NCBI RefSeq assembly: GCF_029051725.1
Contig: NZ_JAACFU010000027.1
Coordinates: 1-64,000 of the forward strand
Direction: 5' to 3'
Length of the DNA: 64,000 bases
From: Bradyrhizobium sp. CSS354
GTDB lineage: Bacteria; Pseudomonadota; Alphaproteobacteria; Rhizobiales; Xanthobacteraceae
Positions 52,500 through 62,308 of this stretch are shown here, in pieces. How positions within the stretch are numbered: position 1 is the first letter of the stretch; each line of letters opens with the position of its first letter. A program made the position numbers and the translations under genes. A model generated the notes under the pieces. It ran no database searches. It had not been told where the DNA came from and was given only the letters and a program-made list of their open reading frames with translations.

Positions 52500-54677
52500 A
52501 TGATCGCAGACAAGACTCTTCCCGACGTTTCCCGCCGCTCGCTGCTAACTGGCGGTCTCGCGACCGGATTCCTGCTCGCCTTCCATCTGCCGCTGCGCGC
52601 CGCCGTCAACGAACCGGAGCAGCCGCGTGACACCACCGATGGCAAGTTCGCCCCGAACGCCTTCATCCGGATCGAAGACACTGGCCGCACCGTCCTGATC
52701 ATGCCGCAGGTCGAGATGGGCCAGGGCATTTATACCTCGATCTCGATGATCCTGGCCGAAGAGCTCGACGCGGATTGGGCAAAGGTTGCGGTGCTGCACG
52801 CGCCGCCCAACGACCAGCTCTACGCCAATCCCGCCTTCGGCCTGCAGGCGACCGGTGGCTCGACCTCGATCCGCGCCTGGTGGAAGCCGTTGCGCGCAGC
52901 CGGCGCGAGCGCGCGAGCGATGCTGGTGCAGGCCGCAGCGACGCAATGGCAGGTCGAGCCTGCAAGCTGCACCGCGTCAAAAGGCGAGGTCATGCACGCC
53001 GCAAGCGGCCGCAAGCTCGGCTATGGCGAACTGGCACTGGCCGCACAGGCCAAGACGCCGCCGAAGGACGTGCCGCTCAAGGACCCCAAGGATTTCGTGA
53101 TCATCGGCCAGCCCCTGAAGCGGCTCGACACGCCGGACAAGGTCAACGGCAAGGCCGTCTACGGCATCGACGCGATCCTGCCCGGCATGAAGATCGCCGC
53201 GATCGCCAATTGCCCGGTCTTCGGCGGCAAGGTCGGCAAGGTCGACGACAGCGCGGCGGTGAAAATCCCAGGGGTGCGCAAGGTCGTGGTGCTCGAGGAC
53301 ACGGTCGCCGTGATCGGCGACCACATGTGGGCCGCCAAGAAAGGCCTCGATGCACTCAAGATCGAGTGGAACGAGGGACCGAACGCGAAGCTCAGCACAA
53401 ACGACATCTGGCAGCATCTGCGCGCCGCCAGCGCGAAGGACGGCGTGGTCGCGAAATCGGTCGGCGACATCGTCAAGGGGCTCGCGAGCGGCGACAGGTT
53501 CGAGGCGAGCTTCGAACTGCCGTTCCTGGCGCACGCCTCGATGGAGCCGATCAACGCGACCGTTCACGTCAGGCCAGATGTGTGCGAGATCTGGACCGGC
53601 ACGCAGATCATGACGCGCGTGCAGTCGGAGGCGGCGAAGGCCGCGGGCCTCCCCGTCGACAAGGTGATCGTCAACCAGCATCTGCTCGGTGGCGGCTTCG
53701 GCCGCAAGCTCGAGCCGGACATGGTGGTGGCCGCCGTGAAGATCGCAAAACAGGTCGACTATCCCGTCAAGGTGATATGGACTCGTGAGGAGGACATCCA
53801 GCACGACGTCTATCGACCGGTCTATCGCGACCAGGTCACGGCATCGCTGGTCGACGGCAAGGTCGCGGCCTGGAAGTACAAGGTCGCCGGCTCCGCAGTG
53901 CTGGCGCGCTGGCTGCCGCCGGCGTTCCAGAAAGGCATCGACATCGACGCGGTCGATGCCGCGGTGGATGCGCCCTACGACTTCGCCAACTTCCATGTCG
54001 AATATGTCCGCGCCGAACCGCCGGCGGTGCCCACCGGCTTCTGGCGCGGCGTCGGTCCGAACAACAACGTGTTCGCGGTCGAATGCGCGATGGACGAGCT
54101 CGCGCGCAAGGCCGGCAAGGATCCGGTCGAATTCCGCCGCTCGATGCTGACGAAGAATCCGCGCATGCTCGCGGTGCTCAATCTCGCGGCCGAGAAATCC
54201 GGCTGGGGCCAACCGCTGCCACCGCGCGTCGGTCGCGGCGTCTGCGTCCAGCCGTCGTTTGCAAGCTTCCTCGCCACCGTTGTGGAAGCGGAGATCGACG
54301 ATATCGGCGAGATCGTGCTCCGCCGCATCACCTCGGTGGTCGACACCGGCATTGCGGTCAATCCCGATACGGTGAAAGCGCAGATCGAGGGCGGCCTGGT
54401 GTTCGGCCTCACCGCCGCGCTCTATGGCGAGATCACCATCGAGAAGGGCCGCGTGCAGCAATCGAACTTCCACGACTACCGCATGATGCGCATCAACGAG
54501 ATGCCGAAGATCGAGGTCATCGTGGTCAAGAGCGGCGAGGCGCCCGGCGGCATCGGCGAGGCCGGCGTCAACGCCGGACCGCCGGCGCTGCGCAACGCCA
54601 TTTACGCGGCAACCGGCGTCGCGCTGCGGCGCCTGCCGATCGATCGAAAACTGCTGGCTGCGGGGAAAAAGGCATGA
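52500..54677 (+). CDS. Molybdopterin-binding large subunit (IorB-type), Tat-exported
   Basis: A 725-aa protein. The N-terminus has a Tat signal 'SRRSLLTGGLATGFLLAFHLPLRA', so it acts in the periplasm with its 2Fe-2S partner. Molybdenum cofactor motifs include 'GGGFGRKLEPD', 'GFWRGVGPNNNVF' and 'GEAPGGIGEAG' with the catalytic Glu near the end. The ATG at 52500 follows GAGG; an in-frame ATG at 52488 overlaps the previous stop. The end overlaps the cytochrome gene (ATGA). Substrate unknown: N-heterocycles or aldehydes are likely. Confidence 0.93.
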   Translation: MIADKTLPDVSRRSLLTGGLATGFLLAFHLPLRAAVNEPEQPRDTTDGKFAPNAFIRIEDTGRTVLIMPQVEMGQGIYTSISMILAEELDADWAKVAVLHAPPNDQLYANPAFGLQATGGSTSIRAWWKPLRAAGASARAMLVQAAATQWQVEPASCTASKGEVMHAASGRKLGYGELALAAQAKTPPKDVPLKDPKDFVIIGQPLKRLDTPDKVNGKAVYGIDAILPGMKIAAIANCPVFGGKVGKVDDSAAVKIPGVRKVVVLEDTVAVIGDHMWAAKKGLDALKIEWNEGPNAKLSTNDIWQHLRAASAKDGVVAKSVGDIVKGLASGDRFEASFELPFLAHASMEPINATVHVRPDVCEIWTGTQIMTRVQSEAAKAAGLPVDKVIVNQHLLGGGFGRKLEPDMVVAAVKIAKQVDYPVKVIWTREEDIQHDVYRPVYRDQVTASLVDGKVAAWKYKVAGSAVLARWLPPAFQKGIDIDAVDAAVDAPYDFANFHVEYVRAEPPAVPTGFWRGVGPNNNVFAVECAMDELARKAGKDPVEFRRSMLTKNPRMLAVLNLAAEKSGWGQPLPPRVGRGVCVQPSFASFLATVVEAEIDDIGEIVLRRITSVVDTGIAVNPDTVKAQIEGGLVFGLTAALYGEITIEKGRVQQSNFHDYRMMRINEMPKIEVIVVKSGEAPGGIGEAGVNAGPPALRNAIYAATGVALRRLPIDRKLLAAGKKA

Positions 54678-56017
54678 GCGGCAAGATGCGTATTCTCACC
54701 GGCATCGTCGTGATCGCCATCGTCGTGGCGGCGCTCGGCGTCTGGTTCATCCGCGGGCCGGGTCCGCTCGACTTCGCCGGCGGCCCCAAGGTGGCTCTGG
54801 CGGAATACCGCGCCGGCAAGCCGACCGGCGTGCCGGCGAAGCTGGAGAAGGTTGGCATGGTCGAGCGCGGCGAATATCTCGCGAAGGCGGCCGATTGCAT
54901 GGTCTGCCACAGCAAGCCGGGCGAGAAGGACTATTCCGGCGGGCTCGGCTTCAAGCTGCCGTTCGGCACGCTCTATTCGACCAACATCACGCCGGACAAG
55001 GACACCGGCATCGGCAATTACAGCGACCAGGATTTCCTCAACGCGGTCCAGCGCGGCAAGCGCCATGACGGCGCCCGGCTTTATCCGGCGATGCCGTACA
55101 CGTCCTACACCTACATGACCGACGAGGACGTGCTGGCGGTGAAGGCCTATCTGTTCAGCCTGCCGGCGGTGCGCGCGAAGCCGCCGGAGAACACGCTGGC
55201 GTTCCCGTTCAACCAGCGCTGGGCCATGATTGTCTGGTCGGCCGTGTTCAATCCCGACACGCGCTTTGCGCCCGACACCTCCAAGAGCCCCGAGTGGAAT
55301 CGCGGCGCGTATCTTGTTGAAGCATTGGCGCATTGCGGCGAATGCCATACGCCGCGCAATATCGGCTTTGCGTTGGACAACCGCAAGAAATTCGCAGGCG
55401 CGATTACGGCCGGCTGGCGCGCCTTCAACATCTCCTCCGACAAGGCCACTGGTCTCGGGAACTGGCGCGACGAGGACCTGATCTCCTATCTGTCGCTTGG
55501 CCATGCGCCGGGCCACGGCTCGGCGTCGGGTCCGATGGGTGAAGCGGTCGACCACAGTTTCAGCCAGTTCGCGCCTGAGGACATAAGCAGCATCGTCGCG
55601 TACTTGCGCAGCGTGCCGCCGCAGCCCTCGCCCGACCTGCCCGCAACCACCGCACCCGTTGCGCCCGCCTCGCACAAGGACGGTGTTACGGCGGACGCGC
55701 GCGGCAAGAAGATGTTCGCCAGCGCCTGCGCCAGCTGCCATGGCTGGAGCGGCGAGAGCCCGGTCTCGCCGATGGCGACGCTGACCGGCACCTGGGCCGT
55801 CAACGACCCTGCCGCCACCAACGTCGCGCAGATCGTGCTGTCAGGCACCAAGCGCCACACGCCCGACGGGGCGCTGTCGATGCCCGCGTTCGGCAACGCG
55901 TATAGCGACGACGAGATTGCCGCGGTGGCGAATTATGTCACGGCGCGGTTCGGGACGAAGGGGTCGAAGCTGACGGCGAAGGATGTTGCGGAGTTGAGGG
56001 AGCAGACGGCGGAGTAG
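54674..56017 (+). CDS. Membrane-anchored triheme cytochrome c
   Basis: A 447-aa protein with an N-terminal transmembrane helix ('ILTGIVVIAIVVAALGVWFI') and three CxxCH heme sites: 'CMVCH' at about 76, 'CGECH' at about 223 and 'CASCH' at about 354. Axial Met candidates lie in 'YPAMPYTSY' and 'LSMPAFGN'. This is the layout of the cytochrome subunit of periplasmic alcohol or aldehyde dehydrogenases. Its start overlaps the large-subunit stop, so the three genes form one operon, and it would take electrons to the respiratory chain. Confidence 0.92.
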   Translation: MSGKMRILTGIVVIAIVVAALGVWFIRGPGPLDFAGGPKVALAEYRAGKPTGVPAKLEKVGMVERGEYLAKAADCMVCHSKPGEKDYSGGLGFKLPFGTLYSTNITPDKDTGIGNYSDQDFLNAVQRGKRHDGARLYPAMPYTSYTYMTDEDVLAVKAYLFSLPAVRAKPPENTLAFPFNQRWAMIVWSAVFNPDTRFAPDTSKSPEWNRGAYLVEALAHCGECHTPRNIGFALDNRKKFAGAITAGWRAFNISSDKATGLGNWRDEDLISYLSLGHAPGHGSASGPMGEAVDHSFSQFAPEDISSIVAYLRSVPPQPSPDLPATTAPVAPASHKDGVTADARGKKMFASACASCHGWSGESPVSPMATLTGTWAVNDPAATNVAQIVLSGTKRHTPDGALSMPAFGNAYSDDEIAAVANYVTARFGTKGSKLTAKDVAELREQTAE

Positions 56018-56060
56018 TGGCGCAGCGGGATTGATGCGCAATCGCGCGTCAATCTCTACT

Positions 56061-56220
56061 GTCGTCCCGGACAAGCGCAGCGGAGCGGAGCGCAGATCCG
56101 GGAACCATACCCACAGGAAGTCGTTTGGCGAAGATTCGGAGTGGGAGCTGAGCCTCACACTACTCCCTGGGGTTATGAGTCCCGGCCCCCGTGCGCAATT
56201 GCGCACTAGGCCGGGACGAC
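56061..56220. repeat. Bradyrhizobium-type repeated palindromic element
   Basis: The 160-base element is bounded by perfect arms GTCGTCCCGG and CCGGGACGAC. It contains the 16-bp palindrome GTGCGCAATTGCGCAC at 56191-56206, also found at 62228-62243. It lies between convergent genes and probably forms a long stem. Confidence 0.65.
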
Positions 56221-56235
56221 ACTGAATTTGTCGCT

Positions 56236-57060
56236 TCAGCTCAACCAGAATTTCGGCGTCGCCGGCTCCAGCCGGCCGCCGGCACGCACCGGCGCGATGC
56301 GCAGTGCGAGTCCGGTCGCGTCATCAGTCTCTACGGCCACGCCACTGAGCGTCGCCGCGCCCGCTGCCGGCTCGAAGCGGCCTGACGGAATCCCGGAGGT
56401 GAACCTCCGCAGCGGCTCTTCTTTCTGCATGCCGATGATGGAATCGTAGTCGCCGGTCATGCCGGCATCGGTCATGTAGGCGGTGCCCCCCGACAGGATC
56501 TGATGATCGGCGGTCGGCACATGGGTGTGGGTGCCGACGACGAGGCTGGCGCGGCCATCGCAGAAGAAGCCGATGCCCTGCTTCTCGCTGCTCGCCTCGC
56601 AATGGAAATCGACGACGATGGCGTCCGCGGCAACGCCGAGCGGACAGGCACCGAGCTCGCGCTCCAGCGCTGCGAAGGGATCGTCGAACGGGGTCATGAA
56701 GACGCGGCCGAGCGCGTTGACGACGAGCGCGTGCTTCCCGTTCTTGGTCTCGACCAATGCGGCGCCGCGGCCGGGCGTACCGCGCGGATAGTTCGCCGGC
56801 CGCACCAGGCGCTCGGCGCGCTCGATGAACACAAGCGCTTCGCGCTGGTCCCACGAGTGATTGCCGAGCGTCACCGCGTCGGCGCCGGCGTCGAGAAACT
56901 CCTGATAGATCGCTTCCGTGATGCCGAAGCCGCCGGCGGAATTCTCGCCGTTGACGACGACGAGATCGAGCGACCAGTCCTTGACCATGCCGGGCAGATA
57001 TTCGGCGATGGCATTGCGCCCGGCACGGCCGACGACATCACCCACGAACAGAATGCGCAA
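56236..57060 (-). CDS. YmdB-type metallophosphoesterase
   Basis: A 274-aa protein of the TIGR00282 family: 'MRILFVGDVVGRAGRNAI', 'VVNGENSAGGFGI', 'TLGNHSWDQREA', 'DFHCEASSEKQG' and 'GTHTHVPTADHQIL' hold the two metal sites. Members hydrolyse 2',3'-cyclic nucleotides and affect biofilm and sporulation in other bacteria. Its start overlaps the 3' end of the cyclo-ligase gene by 23 bases. Confidence 0.93.
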   Translation of the reverse strand: MRILFVGDVVGRAGRNAIAEYLPGMVKDWSLDLVVVNGENSAGGFGITEAIYQEFLDAGADAVTLGNHSWDQREALVFIERAERLVRPANYPRGTPGRGAALVETKNGKHALVVNALGRVFMTPFDDPFAALERELGACPLGVAADAIVVDFHCEASSEKQGIGFFCDGRASLVVGTHTHVPTADHQILSGGTAYMTDAGMTGDYDSIIGMQKEEPLRRFTSGIPSGRFEPAAGAATLSGVAVETDDATGLALRIAPVRAGGRLEPATPKFWLS

Positions 57061-57634
57061 CTTCAGAACTCCGGAAATCGAATACGTCGGATTCCGTTAG
57101 CACATAATCCAGCGCGACGTCGTGGGCTAGTGCCGGAACCGCCTTGATCTCCTGCGCTGCAAAAGCGAGCCCGATGCCGACGATAGTCTTGGCTTTTCGC
57201 AGATGCGCGAAAGTGTGGTCGTAGTGCCCCGCGCCATAACCGATGCGATGGCCAAGGCGATCGAAGGCAGCGAGCGGCGTCAGCATGATGTCGGGAATGA
57301 CTTCAGCGGCCCCAGGCGACGGCTCGGGAATGCCGAGCGGGCCGAGCATCAGGCGATCGTTGGGATGGAAGACGCGAAAGATCAGCGCCTGGCCGCGCGC
57401 GGTGACGCAAGGCAGCGCGAGCCTGGCGCCCTGCTCGGCGAGCTTCTTCAGCAGCGGCATCGGATCGATCTCGCTGCGGATCGGCGAATAGCCGGATACG
57501 ATACTGCCAGGCAGGAGCTGGAACGGCAGCCCGCGCTTGGCGAGCTTGGCGGCGGCCGCGGTGCGTTTCTTTTCGCTCAGCGCATCGCGCGCCGCGAGGG
57601 CCTTGGCACGGAGTTCGGCTTTGGTGTTGGTCAT
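57038..57634 (-). CDS. 5-formyltetrahydrofolate cyclo-ligase
   Basis: A 198-aa protein (YgfA/MTHFS family). The N-terminal helix 'KAELRAKALAARDALS' and the C-terminal motif 'DRLGHRIGYGAGHYDHTFAHL' bind the folate and ATP. It converts 5-formyl-THF to 5,10-methenyl-THF. The 6S RNA gene lies just upstream and zapA follows further upstream, the usual arrangement. Confidence 0.93.
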   Translation of the reverse strand: MTNTKAELRAKALAARDALSEKKRTAAAAKLAKRGLPFQLLPGSIVSGYSPIRSEIDPMPLLKKLAEQGARLALPCVTARGQALIFRVFHPNDRLMLGPLGIPEPSPGAAEVIPDIMLTPLAAFDRLGHRIGYGAGHYDHTFAHLRKAKTIVGIGLAFAAQEIKAVPALAHDVALDYVLTESDVFDFRSSEVAHSVRG

Positions 57635-57724
57635 GCGCGTGCCCCCGAGGCAGAGCTACCCCCCGCTGTCATCACCCGCAGCGTGTCGGGGACGCAATTT
57701 CGACAGGCACGAACCAGAAGGAAG

Positions 57725-57860
57725 AAAAACAAAAGTGCGAAGCCGCGAACGCCGTTGAAGCACTCGATCCCGGAGTTCCCTACGAAAGTAGGTGGGCACC
57801 ATATGTCCGAGCCCACGGGCCCGGCCAGGGACAGTTCCCTAAAGGATCGATAAGGCCCCG
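57725..57860 (-). ncRNA. ssrS: 6S RNA
   Basis: In proteobacteria the 6S RNA gene lies between zapA and the cyclo-ligase gene, exactly this gap. On the minus strand there are pairing arms around a long bubble: GATCC with GGATC, GTGGGC with GCCCAC and the hairpin CTACTTTCGTAG. A GTGC/GCAC stem and a T-rich run follow near the cyclo-ligase side. The ends are approximate. 6S RNA mimics an open promoter and binds the sigma-70 holoenzyme. Confidence 0.7.
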
Positions 57861-57943
57861 GGGATAATGGCTCCTGACGCGCGTCGCAGCCTCGCTCGGG
57901 CAATGTAACAACGATACTGACGAATCGCCAGCCCGGTGAAGGG

Positions 57944-58327
57944 TCAGCCGATGGCGATCCCGTTGCCGACGGTCCGGTTCAGAACCTGGGTCGACTTCTC
58001 GATGCGCTCGGCCGCAGAGTTCAGTGCGTTCACGACCGCGGTCTGGGTCAAGCGGGCGCGCTCGACGGCGGCGTTGCGGAAATCCCGCAATTCGGTCAGC
58101 TCCTGCTCCATCGTCCGGATGCGGTTGCCGGCGTCGACCAATTCGTCGCAGACGGTCAGCGCCGCCATCACGGTGAGCCTGGCATCACCGATCTCGCCGA
58201 ACTTTCCGCGCAGCGACTGAATCCGCGTCTCCAGGCTTTCGGCGAGCTTGAGCAGCCGCACCTCCTGGCCCTCCTCGCAGGCCATGCGGTATTGCCGGCC
58301 GTTGATGGTGACGTTGATGTGGCTCAT
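57944..58327 (-). CDS. zapA: Cell division protein ZapA
   Basis: A 127-aa protein: 'MSHINVTINGRQYRMACEEGQEVRLLKLAESLETRIQSLRG' is the ZapA dimer head, and a C-terminal coiled coil follows. It bundles FtsZ filaments at mid-cell. It overlaps the end of the upstream DUF4164-like gene by four bases. Confidence 0.9.
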   Translation of the reverse strand: MSHINVTINGRQYRMACEEGQEVRLLKLAESLETRIQSLRGKFGEIGDARLTVMAALTVCDELVDAGNRIRTMEQELTELRDFRNAAVERARLTQTAVVNALNSAAERIEKSTQVLNRTVGNGIAIG

Positions 58328-58644
58328 CCGTCCTCTCCGGTATCGAGCACCGAACGTATCGTGACGATCGCGGAATCCAGCCGATCGGAGATCTCGCGGC
58401 TGGAGCGCTCGAGCTTGCGCGCCTTCACCAGCGCGCCGTCGAGCTCGTCGGCAAGCCGCGAGCGATCCGCGCCCAGCGCCTGGATCCGCGCCGCGAGCTC
58501 GTTCTCGTCGCGATCGGCATCGCGCCGCCGCTCGACCGCGCTTTCGAGCGAGTCGAGCGCCGCCATGAGCCTGCGGGTCGCGATCTCGATCTCGACGGCC
58601 GAGGACTCGGTCATGGCAGAGCTGTTGGATACGCGATCGTTCAT
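58324..58644 (-). CDS. DUF4164-like coiled-coil protein
   Basis: A 106-aa protein, mostly heptad coiled coil ('EIATRRLMAALDSLESAVERRRDADRDENELAARIQALGADRSRLADELDGALVKARKLERSSREISDRLDSAI'). It is coupled to zapA by a four-base overlap. Homologues precede zapA in many alphaproteobacteria. It probably acts in the same division process, but the function is not established. Confidence 0.8.
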   Translation of the reverse strand: MNDRVSNSSAMTESSAVEIEIATRRLMAALDSLESAVERRRDADRDENELAARIQALGADRSRLADELDGALVKARKLERSSREISDRLDSAIVTIRSVLDTGEDG

Positions 58645-58777
58645 GCAGTCAGCGGCGGAACCTGTGGCCTATCCCCGGGGGGCTTGCCGTCCGGCAAAAG
58701 ACTCGGTTCGGCAAGCGGTTAGAAGCAGAAATTTACGTGGCAAGCTAGCGGAGCGCAACGCCGCCACGAAACTATGC

Positions 58778-58816
58778 ACTGATAGATCGGGATGGGCTTC
58801 ACCCCGATCTATCAGT
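58778..58816. promoter_or_regulatory. 14-bp perfect inverted repeat upstream of tkt
   Basis: Arms ACTGATAGATCGGG and CCCGATCTATCAGT with an 11-base loop lie in the 377-base gap between the DUF4164-like and tkt genes. It may be a hairpin, operator or attenuator. The rest of the gap shows no gene. Confidence 0.5.
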
Positions 58817-59021
58817 TCCTGCCGGGCATGATCTGGCCGGAAAACCGGCCTCCACTTTTCCGGATCATGCCGTAAGCAACTTTTGCGGCCAAACCGGCGT
58901 TTGATTGCCTTGGCCTGCCGGAACCGAGATGCTATCCCAGCCGCGACCCCAGCGGCCGAAAGGCTCCTTCCGGCGCGGCGAATCCAGCCACAAGCGCCTC
59001 ATTTCAGACGGATTTTCAGAC

Positions 59022-61007
59022 ATGACGCAGGTCGATCACAACCGTATGGCCAATGCGATCCGCGGCCTTGCCATGGACGGCGTCGAAAAGGCGAAATCGG
59101 GTCATCCGGGCCTACCGATGGGCGCCGCCGACATGGCGACCGTGCTGTTCACGCAATTCCTGAAATTCGACGTCGCCGCGCTGGACTGGCCGGACCGCGA
59201 CCGCTTCGTGCTCTCGGCCGGGCACGGCTCAATGCTGATCTATTCGCTGCTGTATCTGATCGGCAGCCCCGAGATGACGATCGACCAGCTCAAGGACTTT
59301 CGCCAGCTGGGATCGCTGACACCCGGACATCCCGAGCACGGCCACACCAAGGGCATCGAGACCACCACCGGTCCGCTCGGCCAGGGCATTTCCACCGCCG
59401 TTGGCATGGCGCTCGCCGAGAAGATGCTCGCCGCCGAATTCGGCAAGAAGATCGTCGATCACCACACCTATGTGATCGCTTCCGACGGCGATTTGATGGA
59501 AGGCGTGTCGCAGGAAGCGATCGCGATGGCCGGGCACTGGAAGCTCAACAAGCTCATCGTGCTGTATGACGACAACGGCATCTCGATCGACGGTCCGACC
59601 TCGATCTCCGATTCCGTGGACCAGGTGAAGCGCTTCAAGTCGGCGGGTTGGGCGGCCGAGAAGATCGACGGCCACGACCAGGCCGCAATCGCCGCCGCGA
59701 TCACGCGCGCGCAGAAATCAAACAAGCCCACGCTGATTGCGTGCCGCACCACCATCGGTTTCGGCGCCCCGCACAAGGCCGGCACCAACAAGGTCCACGG
59801 CGAAGCGCTCGGTGCCGACGAGCTCAAGGCGGCCAAGGAAAATCTCGGCATTTCGCTGGAGCCGTTCTCGGTGCCCGACGACGTGCTGAAAGCCTGGCGC
59901 GCGGCCGGCAGCCGTGGCGCGGCGGCACGACAGGAATGGGAAGCAAGGCTCGGTGAACTCGGCAGCCGCAAGCGCGCCGAGTTCGAGCGTCGCCTGCGCC
60001 ACGAGCGCCCGGCCGCGCTGGCGAAGGCGTTCAAAGGCTACAAGAAGGAGCTGCTGGAAAAGCCGATGACCGCGGCGACCCGCAAATCCTCCGAAGCCGT
60101 GATCGAAGTGATTGCCGGCGCGATGCCGATGGAATTTTTGGCGGGCTCGGCCGACCTCACCGGCTCCAACAACAACAAGGCGAAATCGGCGACCGCGTTC
60201 TCGGCCAAGACGCCGAAGGGCCGCTTCATCCATTACGGCATCCGCGAACACGGCATGTGCGCGGCGATGAACGGCATCTTCCTGCACGGCGGTTTTGCGC
60301 CGAACGGCGCGACGTTCCTGGTGTTCACCGACTACGCGCGGCCCGCGATGCGGCTCGCCGCGTTGATGGGGACCGGGGTCGTTTATGTGATGACCCATGA
60401 TTCCATCGGTCTCGGCGAAGACGGCCCGACCCACCAGCCGGTCGAACATCTCTCGGCGCTTCGCGCCATTCCCAATATGCGCGTGTTCCGCCCCTGCGAT
60501 TCCATCGAGGTTGCCGAATGCTGGGAGCTCGCGCTCAACCGCATCGACGGCCCGACAGTGCTGGCGCTGACCCGGCAGAACCTGCCGCAGCTGCGCACCA
60601 CCGCACCGAACGAGAGCCCCTGCCGGTTTGGTGCCTACGAGCTGGTCGCCGCCCAGGGCGAAGCCAAGGCGACGCTGTTCGCATCGGGCTCCGAAGTGGA
60701 GATGGCCGTGGCCGCCCAGAAGCAGCTCGCCGAGCGCGGCATTCCGACCCGGGTGGTTTCGGTTCCCTCGCTCGAGCTCCTGCTAGCGCAACCAAAGGAG
60801 CGCCGCGACGAGATCATCGGCAACGCGCCGGTCAAGGTCGCGATCGAGGCCGCCGTGCGCTGGGGCTGGGACGCCGTGATCGGCCAGGATGGCGAATTTA
60901 TCGGCATGCACTCCTTCGGCGCCAGCGCCCCTCTCAACAAGGTATTCCAGCACTTTGGCATTACCGCCGAGGCCGCGGTTAACGCCGTTCTGAAACGCGT
61001 TTCCTGA
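59022..61007 (+). CDS. tkt: Transketolase
   Basis: The ATG at 59022 gives 661 aa, the normal length. The thiamine-pyrophosphate motif is 'SDGDLMEGVSQEAIAMAGHWKLNKLIVLYDDNGISIDG'. 'HSMLIYSLLYLIG', 'GHPEHGHTKGIETTTGPLGQG' and 'EDGPTHQPVEHLSALR' are family marks. It transfers two-carbon units in the pentose phosphate pathway and Calvin cycle. It heads a tkt-gap-pgk-fba order. An in-frame ATG at 58905 would add 39 unlikely residues. Confidence 0.97.
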   Translation: MTQVDHNRMANAIRGLAMDGVEKAKSGHPGLPMGAADMATVLFTQFLKFDVAALDWPDRDRFVLSAGHGSMLIYSLLYLIGSPEMTIDQLKDFRQLGSLTPGHPEHGHTKGIETTTGPLGQGISTAVGMALAEKMLAAEFGKKIVDHHTYVIASDGDLMEGVSQEAIAMAGHWKLNKLIVLYDDNGISIDGPTSISDSVDQVKRFKSAGWAAEKIDGHDQAAIAAAITRAQKSNKPTLIACRTTIGFGAPHKAGTNKVHGEALGADELKAAKENLGISLEPFSVPDDVLKAWRAAGSRGAAARQEWEARLGELGSRKRAEFERRLRHERPAALAKAFKGYKKELLEKPMTAATRKSSEAVIEVIAGAMPMEFLAGSADLTGSNNNKAKSATAFSAKTPKGRFIHYGIREHGMCAAMNGIFLHGGFAPNGATFLVFTDYARPAMRLAALMGTGVVYVMTHDSIGLGEDGPTHQPVEHLSALRAIPNMRVFRPCDSIEVAECWELALNRIDGPTVLALTRQNLPQLRTTAPNESPCRFGAYELVAAQGEAKATLFASGSEVEMAVAAQKQLAERGIPTRVVSVPSLELLLAQPKERRDEIIGNAPVKVAIEAAVRWGWDAVIGQDGEFIGMHSFGASAPLNKVFQHFGITAEAAVNAVLKRVS

Positions 61008-61153
61008 GAGTTGAGATTGCCGAAAAAAAGGACTACCTAACTCTCATATGATCAAGCCCCGCCCGGCCGAACCGGGCGTCCGCCCTAAAAAAACCCTTGC
61101 AGGCGCGCTAGCGCGTTGTGCGGGATGACAACGGTCATTGAAGGAGACGAAAC

Positions 61154-62161
<1,008 letters not shown>

Positions 62162-62176
62162 CTCCGCAGCTGTTTC

Positions 62177-62276
62177 GTCATTCCGGGATGGTCCGAAGGA
62201 CCAGACCCGGAATCTCGAGATTCTCAGGTGCGCAATTGCGCACCATAGTTCGCGCTGTGCGCGCGCCCGGAATGAC
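62177..62276. repeat. Repeated palindromic element between gap and pgk
   Basis: Bounded by perfect 11-base arms GTCATTCCGGG and CCCGGAATGAC. The centre carries GTGCGCAATTGCGCAC (62228-62243), identical to that in the element at 56061-56220. Confidence 0.6.
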
Positions 62277-62308
62277 CTCCTAGAGGCCCGGGACAAGAGA
62301 GCCCAGAG

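Noticed and set aside
52977..54473. 498-codon minus-strand frame opposite the molybdenum hydroxylase large subunit
   Set aside because: Antisense shadow in GC-rich coding DNA; the plus strand has complete IorB motifs.
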